Shown here one piece after another: positions 46,345 through 55,043 of a DNA stretch of 64,000 nt. This stretch comes from Helicobacter sp. 11S02629-2 (GTDB taxonomy: Bacteria; Campylobacterota; Campylobacteria; Campylobacterales; Helicobacteraceae): NCBI RefSeq assembly GCF_002272875.1, contig NZ_MLAN01000006.1:62001-126000 (forward strand). The letters are read 5' to 3'. How positions within the stretch are numbered: the first letter of the stretch is position 1; every line of letters starts with the position of its first letter. A program made the translations under genes and the position numbers. The notes under the pieces were generated by a model, which saw only the letters and a program-made list of their open reading frames with translations, was not told where the DNA came from and searched no databases.

Positions 46345-47640
46345 TTAAAATAAAGAATCTATATTTAGATTCTCCCTGCACTCTTGTAAAAAGCCACCTA
46401 CCCTACTATCATTTATGACATCTCTAATGCTTATATTACACATTAAGTGCATGTCTTCTTTTCTCCTAGTGCGACTTAAAGCGACATAAAGCTGACCATG
46501 GGCAAAAGCCCCCTTGTTTATATCAACTATGACCTTATCTAGCGTCTTTCCTTGTGCCTTATGTATGCTTAGTGCGTATCCAAGCTGGAGTGGAAACTGA
46601 GTGAACTTGCCTATCTCTTTTTCTTTTATAGTGCCACTTTCATCATCTAGCTCATAGCTATAGCTACTCCACTCTTCTCTTTTTACTTTGACACACTCAC
46701 CACTTTGCAAAAGTCTAACAGTTATCTCATCTTCTTCTAGTCTTTCTACTAAGCCGGAAGTACCATTTATCCAAGTAGTGCCATTGTTTTTATTAAAAAT
46801 TACTAAAGCGCCAACTTTTAAGGTTAAAACTTTAGGAGAAGGAGTGTTAGCACTTTGCTCAAAAGTCCCACTAGTCTTACAAAGATAGCTCTTACTAGGC
46901 GTGCTAAGCAAGGCTAGCCTTTTATTATTAACCTCATCTACTACTTTGTTATAAGGGGTTATAAGGAGGGCAGATTCTAAGATATTAGGATCTGTTATCT
47001 TGCAAGTATTAAAGTAGCTAACTGCAGAGTATAAGTCTTTGCCTTCCCTTATTTTTATAAGATTATCAAGTAAGCTTTCATCTTCTTGTCTATAGACCTT
47101 TGTTAGCTCTATAGTCCTAAAGTTTCCTTCTTTAAAAGCTTTAGAATCAAAAAAGTAAGCCCTTTTACTTCCATAAAACCGCTCACATATCTCATAAGTA
47201 TTAGACTTGATAACTGGAGGTAGCTGGCAAAGATCACCTACTAAAAGCATCTGTATGCCACCAAAGGGCTTAGTGCTATTTCTTGCTTGCTTACATAAAA
47301 GATCTATGGCATCAAGCATATCAGCCCTTACCATAGATATCTCATCTATGACTATTAAGTCGATTTTTGCAAGTATATTTTTTAGTCTTCTTCTAGGGGT
47401 TTGTAAAATCTCCTCAAAGACAAAAAAGTCACTTAGTGGAAGCTTGAAAAAGGAGTGCAAACTAACACCATCTATATTTAATGCAGCAACTGCAGTGGGT
47501 GAAGTAAGGGCTATCCTCTTAGTGGAGTTAGCCTTTAAATGGTGGATAAAAGTAGACTTTCCACTGCCTGCTTGACCTTGCAAGAAGATGTTTTGTGAGG
47601 TGTAGATGACGTCATTAAAAAGCATCTCTAAATCTTGCAT
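46345..47640 (-). CDS. Pif1/RecD-like SF1B DNA helicase
   Basis: 431 residues. Walker [12 protein letters not shown] (22-32), Walker [11 protein letters not shown], motif [12 protein letters not shown], motif [19 protein letters not shown] and [13 protein letters not shown]. UvrD_C_2 tail. Likely works in replication or recombination. Its last codons and stop form an AGAATCTA/TAGATTCT hairpin. Confidence 0.88.
   Translation of the reverse strand: MQDLEMLFNDVIYTSQNIFLQGQAGSGKSTFIHHLKANSTKRIALTSPTAVAALNIDGVSLHSFFKLPLSDFFVFEEILQTPRRRLKNILAKIDLIVIDEISMVRADMLDAIDLLCKQARNSTKPFGGIQMLLVGDLCQLPPVIKSNTYEICERFYGSKRAYFFDSKAFKEGNFRTIELTKVYRQEDESLLDNLIKIREGKDLYSAVSYFNTCKITDPNILESALLITPYNKVVDEVNNKRLALLSTPSKSYLCKTSGTFEQSANTPSPKVLTLKVGALVIFNKNNGTTWINGTSGLVERLEEDEITVRLLQSGECVKVKREEWSSYSYELDDESGTIKEKEIGKFTQFPLQLGYALSIHKAQGKTLDKVIVDINKGAFAHGQLYVALSRTRRKEDMHLMCNISIRDVINDSRVGGFLQECRENLNIDSLF
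46354..46373 (-). terminator. Hairpin of inverted AGAATCTA motifs at the helicase 3' end
   Basis: AGAATCTA (46354-46361) and TAGATTCT (46366-46373) with a 4-base loop, in the last ten codons of the helicase, followed on the minus strand by TTATTTT. Third gene end in the window built from this motif pair. Confidence 0.5.
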
Positions 47641-47876
47641 GTTAAAAGCCTTTAATAGAAGTGTTATCTTATAAGATTAATTTACCTTAGGGCAGTCTTG
47701 CTAAGTTGTTTTTGCATTTTTGTACTTGCAAGGCTTTGAAGTAAGCTAACAGCATAGCAGATATTAAAAATTTCTAATTTTTGGAATCTAAGCTTTTATG
47801 ATCTAATATCTCAGCACTTTTTTCTCCGCCATGCATGATTTGCATGTTTATAAGACTTTAAGCTAACAGTTTTCCT

Positions 47877-47900
47877 AAAAAAAGAGGGGCTTAACCCCCT
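47877..47900 (-). terminator. Intrinsic terminator
   Basis: AGGGG (47885-47889) with CCCCT (47896-47900); on the minus strand a run of seven T follows at 47883-47877. It ends transcription of the gene at 47904-48464. Confidence 0.75.
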
Positions 47901-47903
47901 ACC

Positions 47904-48464
47904 CTATCTACCTTGAAAGACTTTTAAGATATCAGCAGCACTCACCTCAGCTAGCTTTGCCTCACTAGATTCCATAGAATCTAACTCGCTTAAAGTTCTA
48001 ATAGAGTTCATACACATACTTATCTCATCTTTTTTACTAGCTATGTAGGCATTTAGTGTTTTAAAGTTTTTAGATTCTAATAAAGGAAGTGGACTATCCA
48101 TCTCAAAGCTTATCTCAACACCACTTAAAGAGGCATTCAAGTTAGCATCAAAAAGCTCTTTATCTACAAACCTAGCCCCAGCTATAAGCTCCCTTGCTTG
48201 GTTCATAAGTAGCGAACCAGTATTAGCAGTGTCTGCTTCAAAAGGCACTCTATCTTCAAAGCCAAACTCCATCTTTGAGACTAAAGTAGAAAGCTTATTA
48301 AGCTTAGATCTTAGAACTTGCAAGCAGCCTACTAGCTCATTTATCGCCTTCATGCCTTCTCCAAAGCGGTAGGTACTAACTTGAGAAGGAAGGGAATCTT
48401 TTAAGTTAGTGCCTGTATCTAGCCCATCTAAGTGCTTTTTTAAAGTCTGCAGCATCTTATCCAT
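47904..48464 (-). CDS. Helical conserved hypothetical protein, weakly flagellin-like
   Basis: 186 residues with no signal peptide or membrane helix and strongly heptad-like helices (GEGMKAINELVGCLQVLRSK, ARELIAGARFVDKELFD). The spacing of ADTANTGSLLMNQARELIAG and KELFDANL recalls the conserved ends of flagellin/FlaG-like proteins, but no family signature is decisive. A role in motility is possible, not shown. Own RBS and terminator. Confidence 0.55.
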   Translation of the reverse strand: MDKMLQTLKKHLDGLDTGTNLKDSLPSQVSTYRFGEGMKAINELVGCLQVLRSKLNKLSTLVSKMEFGFEDRVPFEADTANTGSLLMNQARELIAGARFVDKELFDANLNASLSGVEISFEMDSPLPLLESKNFKTLNAYIASKKDEISMCMNSIRTLSELDSMESSEAKLAEVSAADILKVFQGR

Positions 48465-48537
48465 ATTTAGCCTTTATCTTGAAATGTAGTCTTTTCAAGC
48501 AAAGAGCATGCCAAAGGGCTTAAAAAGCATATATTAA

Positions 48538-49266
48538 CTAGAAGATATAAGAGTAGCCTATACTCCCTGAGTAGTCTAGGGCTGTAGTGCTTACGAAGCT
48601 GTTTTCAACTGGCAAGAGTTTGACTAAGACTTCGATTCTATGTTTGTAAGCTAGGGTAAAACTTATACCACCTTGTACTATGACGCCATTTCTAAAAAGT
48701 GTGACGTGGTTTTGAGTGTCTTTGTGATAAAGCGTTGCTAGTCCAAAGCCAGTTATAAGCCCCACATAGTAGCTATAAGCGTTATCTAACCTAAAGTCAG
48801 TAAAGAAGTCTAGCCCAAGGCTTGCAGAGACTGTGTAGCCTTCATGTATGGCGGCGTTATTTATAAAGGCTATGTTATGAAGGGCACCTTCAGCTTTTAG
48901 ATAGCCTCTAACGCCTATGGCGTTGTTTAGGTAAGTTATCACCCCGCCATAGATTCCAAGTGCTATAGGATAGTTAGTATCTTTAGAGTTTACTGGCTGA
49001 AAAGGAAAAGTGCCAATTGACACTCCTATAAACTTCCCACTTCTTTTAACTATGCTAACACGTGCGTTTATAAACTCTGACTTTAAGTCAACTTCCTTAG
49101 AGCTATGTTGTAAGGGCACATAGTCTTTAGGGTTTATAACGAGATCATCATAAGAGTGAGTATCATCACCAAAATTTATATCATTGCCCCCCATGTTGCT
49201 TCCTTCTGCATGAAGCACAGTTTGAAGCAAGATAAAAAAAGGCAAGATAAAAAGAAGCTTTTTCAT
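48538..49266 (-). CDS. Helicobacter-type outer-membrane beta-barrel protein
   Basis: 242 residues. Signal peptide KKLLFILPFFILLQTVLHA, alternating amphipathic strands with Gly/aromatic content, and a C-terminal strand YSGSIGYSYIF ending in Phe, the outer-membrane assembly signal. Function unknown. Its ATG overlaps the stop of the upstream GspE-like gene (ATGA), so the two are translated together. Confidence 0.78.
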   Translation of the reverse strand: MKKLLFILPFFILLQTVLHAEGSNMGGNDINFGDDTHSYDDLVINPKDYVPLQHSSKEVDLKSEFINARVSIVKRSGKFIGVSIGTFPFQPVNSKDTNYPIALGIYGGVITYLNNAIGVRGYLKAEGALHNIAFINNAAIHEGYTVSASLGLDFFTDFRLDNAYSYYVGLITGFGLATLYHKDTQNHVTLFRNGVIVQGGISFTLAYKHRIEVLVKLLPVENSFVSTTALDYSGSIGYSYIF

Positions 49267-50768
49267 ATAAGGCTTTCTCCTTTAGTGATGATGCCTTGAG
49301 CTAGCAACTCTTTAGCTTGGCTTTCAAGTGAAGCTATAGCATTAGCTTTAAAAAATGATTCTAAAGCGCTTAAGCTTTCCATAATGTAGTCTATCTCAGA
49401 GCTAAAAGGAAGGTACTCATTTATAAGCCTTCTTTGTCCAAGACCACTAAAGTAGCAAGACACACATCCTTCTCCCTCACACTCTAAGCACTTAGTCATA
49501 AGCAAGCGTTGGGATACAAAAAGACGTAAAGTAGCTTTTAATATATACTTTTTCGCACCAAGATTTCTAAGCCTTTGTATGGTGCTAAAAACTGAGCTTG
49601 AGTGGATACTTGCTAGCACAAGATGCCCACTTAAAGCTGCCCTCAAGGCTAGGGCAAGCGTTTCTTTATCTCTTATCTCACCTATCATTATCACATCTGG
49701 GTCTTGGCGAAGCACGTACTTTAAAGCCACCTCAAAGCCAAAGTTTTCTTTAACCTCACACTGAGAGATGTTAGCTATCTCTTTTTCTATAGGGTCTTCT
49801 ATAGTGACTATCTTTTTAGTGCCTTTGTTTATGTACTCTAAACAAGTATAAAGTGTGGTTGTTTTACCACTACCTGTTGGCCCACTTATAAGTATAAGAC
49901 CAGACTTTGCTTGCAGGCTATCTTTTAGCAACTCTATGAACTTAGCATCTAATCCTAAGTCTTTAAAACTAAAGTCCTTAGTTTTAAGGCTAGGTAGTCT
50001 TAAGACTATAGATTCTCCATTTTTTAAGGCGAGAAAAGAGCTTCTTGTATCTAAGGTTTTAGAATCTATCTCTATGCCAAAGTGCCCATCCATCGCATTA
50101 AAACGATTAGTTATATCAACATCACTTAATAACTTTAACTGCTTAGATATGCTTGTAAAGTTATTAACTCCTAGCTTTCTAATAAACTGCATAACTCCAT
50201 CAAGTCTTATATAAAAGCTAGCCTCTTTAGCTTGCTTAACTAAGTGCACATCGCTTGCATTTAAAAGTGTGGCATAGCTTAAGATAGAAGTTATATCTAC
50301 TTCTTTGCTTTCATACTTAAACTTCAAGGCTTTATTAATCTTTTGTAGCATATGGTGAGAACACACACAAAAGTCAATCTTATAGTCTTTAAACTTATCA
50401 TTAATGCTTTGAGTTATGTTTAACTTATGAAAAGGGTTTATAAAGTTTGGCGCTATAAGCTTTAAGTGCTTTTGCTTAGGCAAGACTTCAACTACTATAG
50501 CCGGTAAAAACTCTTGAGGAAGTATTAAGACATTAACAAGGCGGATAGAATCTATATCTATATACTCTATCCCTTCTTCTTTTAAAACCTTAAAGATAAG
50601 CCCTTCACTTTCTAGGTTACTTTTTAAAAAGCATTCTAAGTCTATATCATCCCTGCCAAGCAGGCTAAGTATTAACTCTTTTTGCCCTTTTTCATCTAAG
50701 GCTTGTAAGTAAGGTGCTAGATTAGTGTAAGGATTAGTTTCAAAGATGGCTTTTAGGGCTTGGCTCAT
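49263..50768 (-). CDS. GspE/PilB-type secretion or competence ATPase
   Basis: 501 residues. Walker A ISGPTGSGKTTTLY, Asp box TIEDPIE, Walker B DPDVIMIGEIRD, His box LASIHS and the C-terminal zinc tetracysteine CLECEGEGCVSC. Type II/IV secretion superfamily. In Campylobacter, CtsE of this type is needed for DNA uptake; other pseudopilus genes are not in this window, so the role cannot be settled. Two bases after thyX on the same strand. Confidence 0.88.
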   Translation of the reverse strand: MSQALKAIFETNPYTNLAPYLQALDEKGQKELILSLLGRDDIDLECFLKSNLESEGLIFKVLKEEGIEYIDIDSIRLVNVLILPQEFLPAIVVEVLPKQKHLKLIAPNFINPFHKLNITQSINDKFKDYKIDFCVCSHHMLQKINKALKFKYESKEVDITSILSYATLLNASDVHLVKQAKEASFYIRLDGVMQFIRKLGVNNFTSISKQLKLLSDVDITNRFNAMDGHFGIEIDSKTLDTRSSFLALKNGESIVLRLPSLKTKDFSFKDLGLDAKFIELLKDSLQAKSGLILISGPTGSGKTTTLYTCLEYINKGTKKIVTIEDPIEKEIANISQCEVKENFGFEVALKYVLRQDPDVIMIGEIRDKETLALALRAALSGHLVLASIHSSSVFSTIQRLRNLGAKKYILKATLRLFVSQRLLMTKCLECEGEGCVSCYFSGLGQRRLINEYLPFSSEIDYIMESLSALESFFKANAIASLESQAKELLAQGIITKGESLI

Positions 50769-50770
50769 CT

Positions 50771-51409
50771 TTAGTTACTATCTTCACTCTTAGTATTTAT
50801 ATAGTCTACAAAAAGATACTTGTGGTCTTGCGGCAAGGCCTCAAAGATGCTTAAGGCAAGATTCCTTATCTCCCAAAGTGCATTTTTAGAGCTTCTTAAC
50901 TCTAAGAAGTTTTGCAAACTTCTAGCATTTATACTCCACACTAAAGAAGTCTTATAGCACTCTGGCAAAGAGTACTTAACTACATCATTAGGAAGGCTAG
51001 CATCTAAAAGCTTTTTTATATTTTCTAGTGCGTTTAAGCTTGCTTTATCTATATCAGGGTTAGAGGTTAAAACTATGTACTTGCTAGCCCTTTCTAGTCC
51101 ATCTTTGGAATCCAAAAAGCTTGTCTCTTTCCTAAGCTCTTTTAGTGTATAGCGAGTAGACTTTACGCTTAAGCTTGCCATCCTATGTCTTGCTAGCTCT
51201 TGTAAGCAAGCCCTGCTTATACCTTCAATGTTAAAGTTATAAACTAGATGCTCTAAAGTAGACTTGTGCTTATTAATATTGCCTACTCTATAGATTAGTG
51301 CTTTATCTGCCTCACCACCATTATCGCTTTTAGCGTGACTATCCCAACATGTTCTTATAGCAAGAGAACAAACACTTAATGGTGTGTGATGAAGCAAGGT
51401 AATTTCCAT
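50771..51409 (-). CDS. thyX: Flavin-dependent thymidylate synthase
   Basis: 212 residues. ThyX motif R-H-R-x7-S is seen as ARHRMASLSVKSTRY, and NARSLQNFLELRSSKNALWE is the C-terminal FAD/dUMP block. Makes dTMP from dUMP with FADH2, the thymidylate route used by Helicobacter, which lacks ThyA. Confidence 0.96.
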   Translation of the reverse strand: MEITLLHHTPLSVCSLAIRTCWDSHAKSDNGGEADKALIYRVGNINKHKSTLEHLVYNFNIEGISRACLQELARHRMASLSVKSTRYTLKELRKETSFLDSKDGLERASKYIVLTSNPDIDKASLNALENIKKLLDASLPNDVVKYSLPECYKTSLVWSINARSLQNFLELRSSKNALWEIRNLALSIFEALPQDHKYLFVDYINTKSEDSN

Positions 51410-51563
51410 GCAAGTCCTTTGAGTATCAAAAAGAAATATCTAATATATTGTAACGATTTTCTAACAAAGGTGCTATAAAAAGCACTTAATAAAGTTAGTT
51501 TTAAAATAGTTACTTAAGATAGAATCACCCCCCAAACTTAATTGAGGTGAATACATACACATA

Positions 51564-53171
51564 TCATCTATCACCTTTAGATTCTAAGTACTCTTCATAA
51601 GTCCCTTTAAAATCTATAACTTTTACGCCCTCATCTGTAGGCACAAGCTCTATGATGCGGTTTGCATAAGCATCTATTAACTCTCTATCATGGCTTACAC
51701 ATATCACATTACCACTAAACTTATAAAGCCCTTCACCTAAAGCGATGATAGCTTCTAAGTCAAGATGGTTAGTTGGCTCATCTAGTACTAAAAAGTTCCC
51801 GCCTGCAAGCATGAGTTGAGAAAGCACCATACGGTGTTTTTCACCTCCACTAAGTTGGCTTACTTTTTTTTCTTGCTCAGCCCCGCTAAAAAGCATGCGT
51901 CCTAGTGCACTTCTTATCTCATTAGAATCCATTTTCTTATCAAAGCTTCTTAGCCACTCATATAAAGTCTCTTCACTTTTTATGCTCTCACTTACGTTTT
52001 GTGGAAAGTAGCCTTTTTCTATAGTCGCTCCCCACTTAACGCTTCCACTTTTTGGCTTTAAGTCTTCAACTAGCAGTCTACAAAGTGTAGTTTTACCAAC
52101 ACCATTTGGGCCAATGATGGCCACTTTTTCACCGGGTAAAAACTTTAAGCTTAGATTTTCTATAAGCTTAGAATCGTTATAGCTAAAAGTAAGGTTTTCA
52201 CACTCTAAGGCTTCATTACCTATGCTTCGTTTTGGCTTAAAAACTATGCTTGGATCACGCCTGCTTGAAATCTTAACTGCTTCTATATTTAACTTATCAA
52301 GTTGCTTTTGCCTTGAAGTTGCCTGCTTAGCCTTAGAAGCATTAGCGCTAAATCTCGCTATAAAGCTTTCTAATTCTTCTTTTTCTTTTAGCTTTTTATT
52401 ACGCTCAGCATCTTGCTGCTTTGCTATCAGGGTAGATTCCATATACCAGTCATCATAGTTACCACTAAACTCCCTAACATTACCAAAGTCCATATCTAAG
52501 ATGTTTGTACAGACTTGATTTAAAAAGTGCCTATCATGACTTATAACTATCATAGTGCCTTCGTGGCGTTTTAAGTGCTCTTCAAGCCAGTTGATAGAAG
52601 GAAGATCAAGGTTGTTAGTTGGCTCATCTAAAAGCAAAATCTCAGGCTTATAAAAAAGCACTTGTGCTAAGAGAATCTTAAACTTTTCACTGCTTGTTAT
52701 AGAACTCATCAAATCATCTTGCTTTGAAGCTGGGAAGCCTAAGTCTTCTAGTATCTTTTCTATAACAACATCAACTTCATACATCGGGTCTTCTTCAGCG
52801 TAAATCATCTCTAACTCTGCTAAGCGATTATTAACCTTATCATCACTTAAGTCTCCAGTTGCATAAAGCTTTTCTTTTTCTTTCATGCACTCATAAAGCC
52901 TCTTATTACCTATCAAAACAGCATCTTTAAGGCTTAAGTCTTCATAGGCGTACTGATCTTGTTTTAGCACGCCTAAACGAAGGCCATTATTTATAACTAT
53001 ATCGCCGCTACTTGCTTCTAGCTCTTTTGAAAGGATTTTTAAAAATGTAGACTTACCAGCACCATTAGCCCCAATAAGGCCATATCTTTTGCCAGAATCT
53101 AACTTTATATTGACATTTTCAAAAAGCTTTTTTGTGGCAAAACGCATCGATAGATTGATAGTTTGTAGCAT
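51564..53171 (-). CDS. ABC-F family ATPase (translation factor type, YbiT-like)
   Basis: 535 residues with two ABC domains and no membrane part. Walker A GANGAGKST and GPNGVGKTT; Walker B ILLLDEPTNNLD and FLVLDEPTNHLD; an inter-domain arm of about 70 residues rich in Lys/Glu. The first signature is degenerate (MSSITSSEKFK), the second intact (QLSGGEKHRM). ABC-F proteins act on ribosomes. No antibiotic-resistance subclass can be assigned from sequence. Confidence 0.92.
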   Translation of the reverse strand: MLQTINLSMRFATKKLFENVNIKLDSGKRYGLIGANGAGKSTFLKILSKELEASSGDIVINNGLRLGVLKQDQYAYEDLSLKDAVLIGNKRLYECMKEKEKLYATGDLSDDKVNNRLAELEMIYAEEDPMYEVDVVIEKILEDLGFPASKQDDLMSSITSSEKFKILLAQVLFYKPEILLLDEPTNNLDLPSINWLEEHLKRHEGTMIVISHDRHFLNQVCTNILDMDFGNVREFSGNYDDWYMESTLIAKQQDAERNKKLKEKEELESFIARFSANASKAKQATSRQKQLDKLNIEAVKISSRRDPSIVFKPKRSIGNEALECENLTFSYNDSKLIENLSLKFLPGEKVAIIGPNGVGKTTLCRLLVEDLKPKSGSVKWGATIEKGYFPQNVSESIKSEETLYEWLRSFDKKMDSNEIRSALGRMLFSGAEQEKKVSQLSGGEKHRMVLSQLMLAGGNFLVLDEPTNHLDLEAIIALGEGLYKFSGNVICVSHDRELIDAYANRIIELVPTDEGVKVIDFKGTYEEYLESKGDR

Positions 53172-53237
53172 TAACTTCCTTATAGTAGTTGTAGTTTTAA
53201 ATTATCTAATTATATTACTCTAACTTATGGATATCTC

Positions 53238-53963
53238 TTAAAGTGCATCTTCTATAAAGTTGACATTTGCCATCTCTATAAACAAAAAGTGAGTATCGCT
53301 TAAAGCCTTAAAGTTTAAACTTACTTCATCTAGTATCTTTACTGAATCATATTTACTTACTTCCATGTCATTAATCCTAAGATCACCATCTATTACTGCT
53401 AAGTAAACTTGACGATTAGCCTCTAGTGCAAAACTAAGACTAGTGCCCTCTTCTAGCAGGCTTGCATAGATGTTTGCATCTTGGTTTATCTTAACTTCTG
53501 CTTTGCCTTTTATTGGAGAGACTATATGCTTTATGGTGTTTAAAAAGTCTTCTTTTTGATACTTAAAAGAGCCATAGTTTGGAGTTAGATTCTTAGCATT
53601 TGGATAGATCCAGATTTGAAGGAATCTTAAGGGCAGTTTTTTATTTTCATTAAACTCTGAATGAGTTATACCAGTACCTGCACTCATGTACTGGACATTA
53701 TGCATGCTTAATGTTTCGGCATTACCCATAGAATCTTTATGTGTTAATTCCCCTTCTACTACATAGCTTACTATCTCCATATCTTTATGAGGGTGGGTAG
53801 GAAAGCCACTACTTGGCAATACTATGTCGTCATTTAACACACGCAATACTCCAAAGTGTATATTTCTTGGATTAAAGTACTCAGCAAAAGAAAAGTGAAA
53901 GCGACTTGTAAGCCAGCCATGACTTGCAACAAACATCACATCTTTATCTATCTTTTCTAACAT
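53238..53963 (-). CDS. Pirin family protein
   Basis: 241 residues, bicupin. N-terminal metal site FPTHPHKDMEIVSYVVEGEL, later GTGITHSEFNE, giving the His-His-His-Glu set. Often a quercetinase-like or regulatory oxidoreductase; substrate unknown. 66 bases from the ABC-F gene, same strand. Confidence 0.93.
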   Translation of the reverse strand: MLEKIDKDVMFVASHGWLTSRFHFSFAEYFNPRNIHFGVLRVLNDDIVLPSSGFPTHPHKDMEIVSYVVEGELTHKDSMGNAETLSMHNVQYMSAGTGITHSEFNENKKLPLRFLQIWIYPNAKNLTPNYGSFKYQKEDFLNTIKHIVSPIKGKAEVKINQDANIYASLLEEGTSLSFALEANRQVYLAVIDGDLRINDMEVSKYDSVKILDEVSLNFKALSDTHFLFIEMANVNFIEDAL

Positions 53964-54452
53964 ATTTTTACCTTTGATTGTATGGGGATGTAGTTATTAG
54001 AGATTATATCTCTTTAAGTGTTTAAGCTTGATTTATAAAAGCAAGCAAGCGACTTTAAAGAGGTAAAAATAGCTTAAAACTAAGCTTGCCATAAAGGCTT
54101 TTAAAAGGCTCTTACTAGTTTTAACTTTTTTAGATTTTATAAATCTATAAAGTCTAAACCTACATAGCCACTCACTGCTAATGCATACCACTATCAAAAT
54201 CATTTTTGTAAATTAATAGTTAAAAACCAAGCAAAACTTCTAAATATCAACTAATCTTTACATAATCTTGACTTTTATCTAATATTTCTGCCCAAAAAGT
54301 ATTATAATCATTTAATTTCTATTTACTTTTATAAAGCTCGTAAAAGGATAGAGATTAATAATCTACACAAAAACTTATCCAAAGAAAGGAAGACTAAAAG
54401 CACAGATATTAAGAAAGGTTAAGCAGTTACAAAACAAAGGGGGAAGATAAGA
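53964..54452 (+). other. 489-base intergenic region upstream of nrfHA
   Basis: AT-rich gap between divergent pirin and nrfH. It has a TATAAT at 54303-54308 with a TTGACT at 54268-54273 that is too distant to be its -35, a small AGATT/AATCT hairpin near 54131, and no gene. A regulatory leader of about 130 bases precedes nrfH. No NssR or Fnr site could be identified with confidence. Confidence 0.45.
54303..54308 (+). promoter_or_regulatory. -10 element (TATAAT) for nrfHA
   Basis: GTATTATAATCATTT, about 145 bases before the nrfH start. The long leader leaves room for control by nitrate/nitrite or oxygen. Confidence 0.5.
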
Positions 54453-54992
54453 GTGTCACAAGAAAAAGACAAAAACAATCAAAAAGAAGAAGAAAGCAAA
54501 GCAGAAAAAAGCTTGTATACAAGCTCTAAGTGGCTACCTACCATAGTGGTTATAGCCCTAGTAGTTATCATACTTCAAGGAAGCTATACCTTTTATAACG
54601 CTAAAGGTTTTAGCTATCTAAGTAGTGATTCTAAAGCTTGTAATAACTGCCATGTTATGAATGACGTCTATAGCGACTGGCTAAAAAGCCCTCACGCAAA
54701 GCATGCTCAGTGTATAGACTGTCACTTACCTCATGGCTTTATAAGTAAGTGGCTAGCAAAAGCAGAGAGTGGAGTGGGTCACGCCTATGAGTTTACTTTT
54801 AATGACCACTTACCGCCTAATCTTGATGCAAGTCCTAAAACTAAAAAGATAGTACAAGCTAACTGTATAGCCTGCCACTTACCTTATGCAAGTAATGCAG
54901 TAAATCCTACTTTAAAAAACCACCCTCATGGAGAAAATGCCCTTAATTGCGTATCTTGCCACGTGGGCATGGGGCATAAGAGAGGATTTTAA
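54453..54992 (+). CDS. nrfH: NapC/NirT-type membrane tetraheme cytochrome c NrfH
   Basis: 179 residues. One N-terminal membrane anchor (IVVIALVVIILQGSYTFY) and four CXXCH hemes: CNNCH (first at Cys63), CIDCH, CIACH and CVSCH. NrfH takes electrons from menaquinol and passes them to NrfA. Start is GTG with AAGGGGGAAG upstream. Followed 51 bases later by nrfA. Confidence 0.95.
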   Translation: MSQEKDKNNQKEEESKAEKSLYTSSKWLPTIVVIALVVIILQGSYTFYNAKGFSYLSSDSKACNNCHVMNDVYSDWLKSPHAKHAQCIDCHLPHGFISKWLAKAESGVGHAYEFTFNDHLPPNLDASPKTKKIVQANCIACHLPYASNAVNPTLKNHPHGENALNCVSCHVGMGHKRGF

Positions 54993-55043
54993 ACATGCAA
55001 GATTTACAAAACAAGCAAGCAAAACAAAACTAAAGGAGAGAAA

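Noticed and set aside
54268-54308. TTGACT and TATAAT as a paired sigma70 promoter for nrfHA
   Set aside because: The two hexamers are about 29 bases apart, too far for a normal spacer; only the -10 is kept.
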